Positions 44,010 through 53,095 of a stretch of DNA of 64,000 nucleotides are shown here, one piece after another. The notes under the pieces were generated by a model, which was not told the DNA's origin, searched no databases, and saw only the letters and a list, made by a program, of their open reading frames with translations. Each line of letters starts with the position of its first letter. Position 1 is the first letter of the stretch. The DNA comes from Methylophilaceae bacterium 11 (GTDB taxonomy: Bacteria; Pseudomonadota; Gammaproteobacteria; Burkholderiales; Methylophilaceae): contig JCKJ01000001.1 of assembly GCA_000525025.1 (NCBI GenBank), forward strand, positions 1,798,001-1,862,000, written 5' to 3'. A program made the position numbers and the translations under genes.

Positions 44010-45149
44010 ATGTCAAACACGCTAGACCTTGCGATTGACTTACTTCAGCGCCAATCCAACACACCGGAAGATGCAGGCTGTCAGGAGTTAATGATTTCAC
44101 GCCTTGCGCCCTTGGGCTTTAAGATTGAGCGCATGCGCTTTGGCAATGTGGATAACTTCTATGCACGTCGTGGTACAACAGCGCCACTGATTGTGTTTGC
44201 CGGGCACACTGATGTAGTACCCACTGGACCGTTAGATAAATGGCACACACCGCCGTTTGTACCAACAATAAAAGACGGCATGCTCTATGCACGCGGCGCG
44301 GCCGATATGAAAACTTCACTGGCAGCATTTATCACCAGCATCGAAGAGTTTATTGCTGAAAATCCAAACCACACGGGCTCAATCGGCTTGCTGATCACCT
44401 CGGATGAAGAAGGCGTAGCGGTAGATGGTACAGTAAAAGTAGTAGAAGCCTTAAAAGCGCGTGGCGAGCACTTCGATTACTGCATCGTGGGCGAACCCAC
44501 TAGCAACAAAGTGGTGGGCGACATGATTAAAAATGGCCGCCGCGGCTCACTCTCAGGCAAGCTGACTGTAAAGGGCATACAAGGCCATATTGCCTACCCG
44601 CACTTGGTCAAAAACCCTATCCATTTGGTGGCCCCTGCCATTAAAGACATGGTAGATACCGTGTGGGATCACGGCAATGAATATTTCCCGCCCACTAGCT
44701 GGCAAATCAGCAATATGAACGGCGGCACTGGCGCTACCAATGTCGTGCCCGGCGAAGTTGAAATATTGTTCAATTTTAGATATTGCGCTCTAGTAAATAA
44801 TGCTGGCAGCACAGAAGCCAATTTAAAAGAGCGCGTACTCGCCATTTTGGACAATCACCAACTGGAATATGATTTGGAATGGGAACACTCCCCTAGCTAC
44901 ATTACGCCGCGTGGCAATTTGGTAGAAGCCATTACCGAAGCCATTCAACAAGCCTACCAAGTGACACCTGAGCTTTCCACCACTGGCGGCACCTCAGATG
45001 GCCGCTTTATTGCAGACATTTGCAAACAAGTGATTGAATTTGGCCCACTCAACGCTACTATCCACAAACTCAACGAGTGTGTGGGCGTGGCCGATATTGA
45101 GCCACTCAAAGAAACTTACAAACTCACCATGAAGACCTTACTTAAATGA
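44010..45149 (+). CDS. dapE: Succinyl-diaminopimelate desuccinylase
   Basis: This zinc-dependent M20 enzyme removes succinate from N-succinyl-L,L-diaminopimelate to give L,L-DAP for lysine and peptidoglycan. The 379-residue protein shows zinc ligands in [13 protein letters not shown] and [12 protein letters not shown], the catalytic glutamates in [25 protein letters not shown], and the C-terminal zinc His in [14 protein letters not shown]. It overlaps prmB by four bases (ATGA). Confidence 0.97.
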   Translation: MSNTLDLAIDLLQRQSNTPEDAGCQELMISRLAPLGFKIERMRFGNVDNFYARRGTTAPLIVFAGHTDVVPTGPLDKWHTPPFVPTIKDGMLYARGAADMKTSLAAFITSIEEFIAENPNHTGSIGLLITSDEEGVAVDGTVKVVEALKARGEHFDYCIVGEPTSNKVVGDMIKNGRRGSLSGKLTVKGIQGHIAYPHLVKNPIHLVAPAIKDMVDTVWDHGNEYFPPTSWQISNMNGGTGATNVVPGEVEILFNFRYCALVNNAGSTEANLKERVLAILDNHQLEYDLEWEHSPSYITPRGNLVEAITEAIQQAYQVTPELSTTGGTSDGRFIADICKQVIEFGPLNATIHKLNECVGVADIEPLKETYKLTMKTLLK

Positions 45150-46054
45150 ATGCCTCCCCCAGTATTACGCAATCGTTAATCACTATTCGCGATTGGCTAC
45201 GTTACACCGTCAGCCAGTTTGAGCAGTCAGATATTTTCTTTGGTCATGGTACTGATAATAGTTATGACGAAGCAGTATGGTTAATCATGAGCGCATTGCA
45301 TTTGCCACATGACACACTTGATAACTTTTTGGATGCAAAGTTGACAGAACCTGAACGCAAGCAATTGCATCATTTGCTTGAGCAGCGCATTACCAAACGT
45401 GTGCCTACCGCTTACTTGGTACGGGAGGCTTGGTTGCGCGGCTTTAAATTCTACGTCGATGAGCGTGTGATTGTACCGCGCTCTTTTATTGCTGAATTGC
45501 TAGAGGATGGCTTTCAGCCTTGGATTGAGTTTCCAGAGATGGTGGAATCCGTTGCCGATATTTGTACAGGCAGCGGCTGTTTAGGCATTTTACTTGCCGA
45601 CACTTTCCCGAATGCACAGGTGGATGTAGTAGATATTTCACCGGATGCGATTGCAGTGGCCAATATTAATATTGCTAACTATGGCTTGCAGCAGCAAGTG
45701 CATGCGATTCAGTCCGACATGTTTGGCGCACTGACTGGCAAGACTTACGATGTGATTATTAGCAACCCGCCTTATGTGGATGCGCCTAGCATGGCGGAAT
45801 TGCCAGCGGAGTATCGCAATGAGCCGCAACTTGCATTAGGAAGCGGCACTGCCGGATTGGATCACACGCACACGCTATTACGTGAGGCCGCGCAGTATTT
45901 GAACGATGATGGGATTTTGGTGGTGGAAATTGGGCATAACCGTGAGGCCTTGCTAGACGCGTATCCTAACTTGCCATTTACTTGGCTAGAGGTTGCATCT
46001 GGCAACCAGTTCGTATTTCTACTCACCAAGGCCGAGCTGCTAGGCGCGGCATAA
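45146..46054 (+). CDS. prmB: 50S ribosomal protein L3 glutamine methyltransferase
   Basis: PrmB methylates the side-chain amide of a glutamine in ribosomal protein L3. The 302-residue protein has the HemK-family pattern: helical N-terminus, [36 protein letters not shown] motif [16 protein letters not shown] and catalytic [12 protein letters not shown] (NPPY). It is translationally coupled to dapE and convergent with rluB. Confidence 0.94.
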   Translation: MNASPSITQSLITIRDWLRYTVSQFEQSDIFFGHGTDNSYDEAVWLIMSALHLPHDTLDNFLDAKLTEPERKQLHHLLEQRITKRVPTAYLVREAWLRGFKFYVDERVIVPRSFIAELLEDGFQPWIEFPEMVESVADICTGSGCLGILLADTFPNAQVDVVDISPDAIAVANINIANYGLQQQVHAIQSDMFGALTGKTYDVIISNPPYVDAPSMAELPAEYRNEPQLALGSGTAGLDHTHTLLREAAQYLNDDGILVVEIGHNREALLDAYPNLPFTWLEVASGNQFVFLLTKAELLGAA

Positions 46055-46064
46055 CTGAGTCGAG

Positions 46065-47237
46065 CTAGCCGCGCCCGCGATTCCTATCGCTTTTCTTTTG
46101 CATAGCTGGTGGCGCCAAATCGGTCGACTGTCGAATACGGCGATTGACTGGTTTTTTAGCGCTAGGTTTTCTAGCAGCATTGTCTCGACCATTTGATGTA
46201 CGATCTGATGACTCTTTACTGCCGAATTTAGCGCCTTCACGTGCTGCACCAGATCGGGTTGTATTGGGTCGCGCTGAGCCTTCTGCATCTAACTCGCGTG
46301 GTACACGGTTCAATACACTGCCGCGCTGCTTACGTACTTTAGGCACAAACACTGTAGTCGCTTTGTCTTTCTCACGCTGCGTCAGCTGTTTAAGTGGCGC
46401 CTTAGGCACAGGTAAACCTGCCCACTCTAATAACTCCACCACTTGCTTTTGTTCCAGCTTTAACATGCTGCCACGCTTCACGCGCGGAGGTAAATTTACT
46501 GGGCCAAAGCGTACACGCATTAAACGGCTGACTGGTAACTGAAACGCCTCGAATAGGCGACGCACCTCACGATTACGGCCCTCACGGATAATCACTTGAT
46601 ACCAATGGTTAGCGCCCTCGCCCCCTTGTGCAATGATACGATCAAAACTGGCAGGGCCGTCTTCTAACTCAATGCCTTGGGTCAGCATGGCCATTTGCTC
46701 TTCCGTCAACTCACCAAACACGCGTACCGCGTATTCGCGCTCCACTTCATAACGTGGATGCATAAAGCGATTAGCCAGCTCGCCTGAGTTAGTAAAAATC
46801 AACAAGCCACTGGTATTGATATCCAAGCGGCCAATGGCAATCCACTTACCTTGCTTAATCCGTGGCAACTTATCAAATACGGTGGCACGGCCTTCCGGGT
46901 CATCCTGACTCACAATCTCGCCTTCCGGCTTGTGGTAAATCAATACTTGAGGCAATTCTGCTTCAAATGGTAGTCGCAATGGACGGCCATCTACACGCAC
47001 CATATCATGCGCAGTCACCCCTGCACCCACTTGCGCAGTTTGCCCATTGATCGTCACACGACCATTGGCAATCAGCTCTTCCATATCACGGCGAGAACCC
47101 AAGCCTGCCAATGCCAACAGCTTATGTAACCGTTGTGTATGTTGCGGCAACGCTACACCATCAGCATCCACCTCCACTGGGGCGGCTTGCGGGGCTTTTC
47201 GGGTAGTATCACGTTGCTGTTTAAAAGGGCGTGCCAT
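46065..47237 (-). CDS. rluB: 23S rRNA pseudouridine synthase RluB
   Basis: The 390-residue protein has an S4 RNA-binding domain (RLHKLLALAGLGSRRDMEEL, then IANGRVTING) and the RsuA-family catalytic core with AIGRLDINTSGLLIFTNSG (catalytic aspartate) and EREYAVRVFGELTEEQ. RluB makes pseudouridine 2605 in 23S rRNA. The C-terminal tail of about 110 residues is low-complexity, rich in Arg, Lys and Ser, common in RluB proteins. RluE/RluF are less likely given the length. It follows recJ after 82 bases. Confidence 0.92.
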   Translation of the reverse strand: MARPFKQQRDTTRKAPQAAPVEVDADGVALPQHTQRLHKLLALAGLGSRRDMEELIANGRVTINGQTAQVGAGVTAHDMVRVDGRPLRLPFEAELPQVLIYHKPEGEIVSQDDPEGRATVFDKLPRIKQGKWIAIGRLDINTSGLLIFTNSGELANRFMHPRYEVEREYAVRVFGELTEEQMAMLTQGIELEDGPASFDRIIAQGGEGANHWYQVIIREGRNREVRRLFEAFQLPVSRLMRVRFGPVNLPPRVKRGSMLKLEQKQVVELLEWAGLPVPKAPLKQLTQREKDKATTVFVPKVRKQRGSVLNRVPRELDAEGSARPNTTRSGAAREGAKFGSKESSDRTSNGRDNAARKPSAKKPVNRRIRQSTDLAPPAMQKKSDRNRGRG

Positions 47238-47319
47238 AAGAGAACTCTATTTTGAATCGTGCTATTTTACCGCAGATGAGCTTGATTCTTATGATTATTT
47301 CTAGTTTAGGGCCAAACAC

Positions 47320-49011
47320 TTAAGCGTGTGCGTACTTTAGTTGCAGTTGCACTTGCTGTTGCCCCTTATAGTCATTGATCTGTAATTGATAGACCGCATG
47401 CACTTGCTCAGGTAATAATTCAGCCTGATTAAAGTAAATCGCATCGTAACGCGACTGACCTTTCTGCAATTGTAGCTTCAAGTGCTTTTCGCCCAAGATA
47501 CGCTGACTGACCACACGAAATTGGTCATAAAACATCGGTGGTGGAAAGCCTTGCCCCCATACCTGTTTCTCTAATAACGATGCTGTTTCCAAGGTCATCT
47601 CATCTGGCGTTAGTGCGCCATCCGTTTCAATGGCTTCTTGTAAGTCGTCCACCGTGATATACGTGCGCACGGCAGTCTCAAATGCCTGCTGAAATGTGAA
47701 AAAATCAGTGTCACGTATGGTTAGCCCTGCGGCCATGGCATGTCCACCAAACTTAATAATTAATGTCGGATGCTGCTTAGTCACATAATCCAATGCATCA
47801 CGTAAATGCAATCCCGGGATTGAGCGTCCGGAGCCTTTTAACAAACCCTCGCCTGCGGATGCAAACGCAATCACCGGCCGATGATATTGCTCTTTGATAC
47901 GTGACGCCAAAATACCGATGACGCCCTGGTGCCATTCTGGCTGATAAATGCTAAGGGTAAACCTATCTGCGACTGTGACCTCTTCCAAATCGGCCAAGGC
48001 TTCTTGTTGCATCCCAGCCTCGATTTGACGTCGTTCCACATTGAGCGCTTGCAATTGTTGTGCATCAGGCATGGCTGCTTGTATGTTATCAGCCAACAAA
48101 CAACGAATGCCAAGTGCCATGTCATCTAGTCGCCCCGCTGCATTTAATCTTGGCCCCACATAAAAACCTAGATCTTGCGCGGTGACTTTATGCATATCGC
48201 GCCCGGCACACTGCAGAATCGCAAGAATGCCCGGGCAACAGGCACCCGCCCGAATACGACGTAGCCCCTGCTCGACCAATATACGATTATTGCGGTCCAG
48301 TTTGACTAAATCTGCCACTGTACCCAGCGCCACTAAGTCTAACAATTCGGCTAATGGATATGGCTGTGCAGCGTCCATACGGCCTTGCGCAATCAGTTCT
48401 GCACGCAACGCCAATAATACGTAAAACATCACGCCCACACCTGCCAAATGCTTGCTGGGAAATGTGCAGCCACGCTGATTGGGATTCACAATACAAGTCG
48501 CCTGAGGAGTAGCTTCTGCTGGCAAGTGATGGTCTGTGACCAACACTTGTATCCCTAACGCATTGGCGTGCGCCACACCCTCTATACTGGCAATGCCATT
48601 GTCCACCGTTAAAATTGCATCTGGCTTAGATTGATGGGCTAGTTGCACAATTTCCGGCGTGAGTCCGTAGCCATATTCAAAACGATTCGGCACCAAAAAA
48701 TCTACTTGGGCGCCCATGCCACGTAAGCCTTTCACCGCAACCGCGGTGGCTGTTGCACCATCTGCATCATAATCGCCCACCACTAATATTTTGCGTTGCT
48801 GCGCAATTAACTCGGCTAAACATTTAGCCATGGCCGTGTTTTGCATGAGTAAATGCGGTGGAATCAAATGCTTGAGCGTACTTTCCATAGACACTTGCGA
48901 ATCCACACCTCTTGCCGCCAATAACTTGGCTAATAGCGGATGCACGCCTGCATCCACCAGCATTTGTGCGTTTTCAGTTGAGTAGTGCCGTGTTTTAATG
49001 AGTTTGGACAT
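47320..49011 (-). CDS. recJ: Single-stranded-DNA-specific exonuclease RecJ
   Basis: The 563-residue 5'-3' exonuclease acts in RecF-pathway recombination and mismatch repair. DHH-superfamily motifs are clear: VVGDYDADGATATAVAVKGL (motif I), AILTVDNGIASIEG (II) and VTDHHLPAEA (III). The DHHA1 part with KFGGHAMAAGLTI follows, and an OB-like C-terminal region. It overlaps the upstream rpfE-like gene by 17 bases. Confidence 0.96.
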   Translation of the reverse strand: MSKLIKTRHYSTENAQMLVDAGVHPLLAKLLAARGVDSQVSMESTLKHLIPPHLLMQNTAMAKCLAELIAQQRKILVVGDYDADGATATAVAVKGLRGMGAQVDFLVPNRFEYGYGLTPEIVQLAHQSKPDAILTVDNGIASIEGVAHANALGIQVLVTDHHLPAEATPQATCIVNPNQRGCTFPSKHLAGVGVMFYVLLALRAELIAQGRMDAAQPYPLAELLDLVALGTVADLVKLDRNNRILVEQGLRRIRAGACCPGILAILQCAGRDMHKVTAQDLGFYVGPRLNAAGRLDDMALGIRCLLADNIQAAMPDAQQLQALNVERRQIEAGMQQEALADLEEVTVADRFTLSIYQPEWHQGVIGILASRIKEQYHRPVIAFASAGEGLLKGSGRSIPGLHLRDALDYVTKQHPTLIIKFGGHAMAAGLTIRDTDFFTFQQAFETAVRTYITVDDLQEAIETDGALTPDEMTLETASLLEKQVWGQGFPPPMFYDQFRVVSQRILGEKHLKLQLQKGQSRYDAIYFNQAELLPEQVHAVYQLQINDYKGQQQVQLQLKYAHA

Positions 49012-49951
49012 AATGCGCTACCAGTGATGCGATGGTGCGAGGCTTACGCCAGAGCTTCCAGCGATCGGATGATGTAAGTGTGACCTGCAACGTGCCTTGT
49101 GCTACTGGCCAATAGCAATCTAATCGCTGTATTTTTTTAAAACGTACATTGTCGTAAATAGTGCCCCAATCCACTATTGAATCATCCTCTACCAACATAC
49201 ATGCCGATTGCACACCTTGTTGTAATACCTCGTTGATATCTTTGATCGAAGATTGCAGAGTAACAGGCGACTTTACCAATTTAATATCAGGCGATGTAGG
49301 TGGCAATGTGTCTGCACTAACACCGGAAAACCAAACACTATTGATTTCCGCCAACCCATGTTGCGCCCGCTGCTGATTGATTGGATGCTCATGCATCAGC
49401 ATTTGCACCTGATTCATGATTTGCCGCAAACGCTGTGCATCGGCGCCTGTTGGCATATAGCGTTGAATATTGCGTTGTAAGGCCGCTTGTGCAAAATGTG
49501 TCTGCAGTTGCCAAACATGCGGTGTTTTTAAAAACCAATACTGCTGTGTGTGGCTTGGTAAAAACTGTAACTGTTCTTCTGCAAAAAACTGATTCAGCAA
49601 ATCAGTAAGCGTGTTGTACTCATCTGCGCTAAGTTTAACCAAGCCCTCGAGCGCAAATGAATCGCGTTGCAAAGACAAATACACAGGCTGTACTAATAAT
49701 AAGCTGCCTGATAGCAAGCTGTCTTGGTCTGCACTTAACGTATCATTTTCGGCTGATTCTGCCGTCCATAACCAACGCGCCAAGGGCCATTCGTTTTGCA
49801 CGCCTATCCCCAGTTGCTGTAGCCACAGCGTATCGGTCACTTGCTCTAAAAACCGGGCATGACCGAGCGTTAAAATTTTGCTTTTACCCGAATGGGGAGT
49901 ATCTTTTGCTTGGCTTCCCAAGTATCCTATCTGATAGATAGATAAGTTCAT
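48995..49951 (-). CDS. RpfE-type regulatory protein
   Basis: The 318-residue soluble protein is unannotated in mechanism. Its place directly before recJ (17-base overlap) and general composition match the RpfE-type protein found next to recJ in Xanthomonas and betaproteobacteria, related to phosphoglycerate mutase-like proteins in database naming. A distinctive part is WFLKTPHVWQLQTHFAQAAL, then RNIQRYMPTGADAQRLRQIM. The start MNLSIYQIGYLG at 49951 is preferred; an upstream ATG adds 25 residues of poor quality. Function is unknown. Confidence 0.78.
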   Translation of the reverse strand: MNLSIYQIGYLGSQAKDTPHSGKSKILTLGHARFLEQVTDTLWLQQLGIGVQNEWPLARWLWTAESAENDTLSADQDSLLSGSLLLVQPVYLSLQRDSFALEGLVKLSADEYNTLTDLLNQFFAEEQLQFLPSHTQQYWFLKTPHVWQLQTHFAQAALQRNIQRYMPTGADAQRLRQIMNQVQMLMHEHPINQQRAQHGLAEINSVWFSGVSADTLPPTSPDIKLVKSPVTLQSSIKDINEVLQQGVQSACMLVEDDSIVDWGTIYDNVRFKKIQRLDCYWPVAQGTLQVTLTSSDRWKLWRKPRTIASLVAHYVQTH

Positions 49952-50125
49952 GATTATTAAGTATTCAGTATAGAAAATATGGCTGGCAAGACGACTCGCA
50001 CAAGCAAGCAGTATTGTATAATGCAACCGCCTGAGAAGATTGACTATTTATCTAAGCACCATACAGTTTTTTCATGCTTAACCTGTCAATCACGTTCTAG
50101 TGTCATCACTCGTGAGAATAAGCCG

Positions 50126-52138
50126 ATGAAACCACACCTATTGCTGAGTTTGTGTTTACTATTGTTGGGCAGCGTCAACGCGTTTGCGGATGATGCCACT
50201 CAACTTGCCCATTTGCCTGAAGACGACTATTTGGGTGATGTGCCACAAGTGCTGACCATTGCGCGATTACGCCAATCCGCTTCGGATGCCCCCTCTGCCT
50301 CTACCATCATTGACCGCGAAACCATACGCGCAGCCGGCATTATTGATTTACCTGAGATTTTTAGATTGGTGCCTGGCTTTTATGTAGGCACCAATGCTGG
50401 TTTTATTCAAAACACCAACCATGTGGTGAGCTACCACGGGCTGACCGATGCTTATTCAAGAAGCATGCAAGTCATGATTGATGGCCGCTCTATTTATCAA
50501 CCACTATATGGTGGTGTGCAATGGAGCGAGATTCCTATCACCATCAATGATATCGAACGCATTGAAATTACACGCGGCCCCAATGCCGCCAGTTACGGCG
50601 CCAATGCATTTTTAGGCACCATTAATATCATTACGCAATCACCCACCGGCGCTAACGGCAATCGTGTATCCGTTAATCATGGCAATGGCCGCAATGAGGC
50701 GTTCTATCATCATTCTGGAAAAGTCAGCGATCTCAGCTACCAAGTCAGTACCGGCTACCGCGAAGACGATGGCTTGAGCAATCGCTCTGACTTTAAACGG
50801 ACAAACCTAATCAATGGGCGTGCCAATCTCAAAATTTCTGATAAGCATGACATTGATTTTCAACTGGGGTATGCGCAAGGCAAGCGCCAAGAAGGCGATG
50901 ACCAACCTGATGCTCTGCTGTTTATGCCGAGAACGCATGATATCAGCAACCATTTTGAGCTGGTTAAATGGAATATGCACTTGACGCCTAAATACGATTT
51001 CTACGTACAGGCATTTCATACCAGAGACAACAGTGATGACGTAGTACCCACAGCCGTCTTACCGTTTCCAGTATCTCCTAGTGTACAGACCTATCGTAAC
51101 CCATATCACTTCGACCGCTATGATATCGAAACCCAATTATCGGCCAATCTAAGCGACAATTTTCAATATGCAGTGGGCGGAAGCATTCGGCGTGATCGCT
51201 TATATTCGCCATTTTGGATAGGCAGTAATAACACACAAAACTTTGATTTAAGAAGACTATTTGCCCAAGCGCAATACGATGTTCACCCTAAGCTGACACT
51301 CAACGGCGGCTTTATGATTGAAGACAATGATTTTACTAATACCGATTTCTCCCCCAGAGCCAGTATGAACGTGCATGTCACGCCAAATCAAACTGTTCGT
51401 TTTGGGTACTCAGAGGCATTCCGCACGCCAAGTTATTTGGAAGAAAAGTTTAGAGGCAGCGTATTAGTCACCACAGCATTTCCACAAAAACTTTTATACC
51501 AACGCTTTTTTGATGAGGGCAATTTAAAGCCCGAAAAAATACAATCACGCGAGATTGGTTATGTCGCCAAATGGGACAGGCTTTCGGTAGATGCCAGATT
51601 TTTCCACGACACCATCAGCAACTATATTACCGAATTTGATAACAACAGTTTTGTAGCGCCTGCTGGCACTGTATTAGTAGGCGGAGATGTTGGCACGTTT
51701 CGCAATATGGGCTCACTAGATATGCGTGGCTTTGAAACACAACTGAACCTAGCGCTGGGCGAAGATACCAAACTGATGGTGAACTATGCGCATATTAAAA
51801 ACTTACCCAACAACGTCAAATCTAATGAAATAGATGATTTGATTGACGCCACCCCCAGAGACATTTCCAGCTTTTTGCTTTCGCATCACTTCTCAGACAA
51901 TTGGGACGCCAGTTTTGCCGGTTATTACAATTCACCAGTCAGAGCACTGGGAGATGGCAACCCTGTCGATAGCAACCACCGTTTTGATGCCCGCGTGGCC
52001 AAGCGCTTCAAACTATCTAAGTGCGATGGTGAGGTTTCACTCAATATCCAGAACATCACAGATCGCCATGAGAAAGAGTTTGCAGACTATAACGTTCTAC
52101 GCCGGCGCGGCTTCGTCAATGTGAGATTGGATTTCTAG
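50126..52138 (+). CDS. TonB-dependent outer-membrane receptor
   Basis: The 670-residue protein has a signal peptide (LLLSLCLLLLGSVNAFA), an N-terminal plug domain (SASTIIDRETIRAAGIIDLP, then VMIDGRSIYQPLYGG and IERIEITRGPNAASYGANAF) and a C-terminal beta-barrel ending NVRLDF with terminal Phe. The ligand is unknown; the plug resembles BtuB/CirA-type receptors. The ATG at 50126 is chosen because the longer frame places 49 residues before the signal peptide. A TATAAT at 50017-50022 is a possible -10 box. It heads the receptor-binding protein-GGDEF/EAL unit. Confidence 0.92.
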   Translation: MKPHLLLSLCLLLLGSVNAFADDATQLAHLPEDDYLGDVPQVLTIARLRQSASDAPSASTIIDRETIRAAGIIDLPEIFRLVPGFYVGTNAGFIQNTNHVVSYHGLTDAYSRSMQVMIDGRSIYQPLYGGVQWSEIPITINDIERIEITRGPNAASYGANAFLGTINIITQSPTGANGNRVSVNHGNGRNEAFYHHSGKVSDLSYQVSTGYREDDGLSNRSDFKRTNLINGRANLKISDKHDIDFQLGYAQGKRQEGDDQPDALLFMPRTHDISNHFELVKWNMHLTPKYDFYVQAFHTRDNSDDVVPTAVLPFPVSPSVQTYRNPYHFDRYDIETQLSANLSDNFQYAVGGSIRRDRLYSPFWIGSNNTQNFDLRRLFAQAQYDVHPKLTLNGGFMIEDNDFTNTDFSPRASMNVHVTPNQTVRFGYSEAFRTPSYLEEKFRGSVLVTTAFPQKLLYQRFFDEGNLKPEKIQSREIGYVAKWDRLSVDARFFHDTISNYITEFDNNSFVAPAGTVLVGGDVGTFRNMGSLDMRGFETQLNLALGEDTKLMVNYAHIKNLPNNVKSNEIDDLIDATPRDISSFLLSHHFSDNWDASFAGYYNSPVRALGDGNPVDSNHRFDARVAKRFKLSKCDGEVSLNIQNITDRHEKEFADYNVLRRRGFVNVRLDF

Positions 52139-52150
52139 CCCGTGAATGTG

Positions 52151-53095
52151 ATGTCTTATTTCAGTATGCGTGCACGACTACAATGCCTGTTCGGCCTAGT
52201 CGTCTTGTTTTATTTTGGGCTCAACCCCATACACGCTTACGCCTGGAGTAACGTCACTATTCTGACCACCAATGATACGACTGCCGTAGCAGAGTTTGTC
52301 AAACAGCTGAAGATAGAAATTAACGAGCAGAGTGGGATTAAAGTCAATGTCTCTAAAAACGATAGCGGCTTATCGATTAACATCCCTAAAGATACTTTAG
52401 TCGTGGCGGTTGGCACACAAGCGCTTTCTTATGCTGGCAACCTAGATGAAAGTACGCCCGTGATAGGCGTATTGGTGCCTAAATCCAGCTATGAAAGCAT
52501 TTTAAAAGAAAGTGAGCGTAGCCCAGATCGTTTCTCGGCTATTTATTTAGATCAACCTTTTACACGCCAACTCGCGCTGATTCGCGCTATTTTCCCTAAC
52601 TTGTATACTATGGGCGTATTGCTTGGTCCGGTATCTCAGTTTCAAAGTAATGATTTACAAAGTGCCGCTAAAAAATTTAATATGGAAGTGAATATCCGCC
52701 TAGTCAATAAGGCCGATGAGCTTCAAAGTAACTTGGAAAAACTCATGATGAGCAAACAGTTGCTGCTCGCGATCCCAGACCCTTTGATTTATACGCGAGA
52801 AACCGCACAAACCATATTGCTGACCACTTATCGTCACCAAACACCGGTCATTGGCTTTTCACAATCGTATGCTAAATCTGGTGCAGTGGCGGCTGTATTT
52901 AGCAGTCCAAAACAGTTTGCATCCGAAGTAGCCAACACCATCAAACAATTACCTAAAGACCATGTTACATTGCCTCTAGCAAAAGCGGCTAACCAATTCT
53001 CCATTGAAATTAACCGTCAAGTTGCCCGCTCGCTTGATATTCGAATTGCTGATGATGCTGTGATTTATCAGCAAATGTTAAAGGATGAAAAATGA
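52151..53095 (+). CDS. Periplasmic ABC-type substrate-binding protein (ABC_sub_bind family)
   Basis: The 314-residue protein has a signal peptide (QCLFGLVVLFYFGLNPIHAY) and a two-lobed binding fold with TLVVAVGTQALSYAG, TPVIGVLVPKSSYESIL and LIYTRETAQTILLTTYRHQT, PVIGFSQSYAKSGAVAAVF, as in the ABC_sub_bind (PF04392-like) family. No ABC permease or ATPase is nearby. It begins 12 bases after the receptor gene and overlaps the GGDEF-EAL gene by four bases, which suggests a sensing role instead of transport. GTG at 52142 is an alternative start. Confidence 0.85.
   Translation: MSYFSMRARLQCLFGLVVLFYFGLNPIHAYAWSNVTILTTNDTTAVAEFVKQLKIEINEQSGIKVNVSKNDSGLSINIPKDTLVVAVGTQALSYAGNLDESTPVIGVLVPKSSYESILKESERSPDRFSAIYLDQPFTRQLALIRAIFPNLYTMGVLLGPVSQFQSNDLQSAAKKFNMEVNIRLVNKADELQSNLEKLMMSKQLLLAIPDPLIYTRETAQTILLTTYRHQTPVIGFSQSYAKSGAVAAVFSSPKQFASEVANTIKQLPKDHVTLPLAKAANQFSIEINRQVARSLDIRIADDAVIYQQMLKDEK

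Noticed and set aside
49952-50125. A cobalamin riboswitch before the TonB receptor
   Set aside because: The 170-base space lacks the B12-box conserved core and typical stems; only a possible -10 box is seen.
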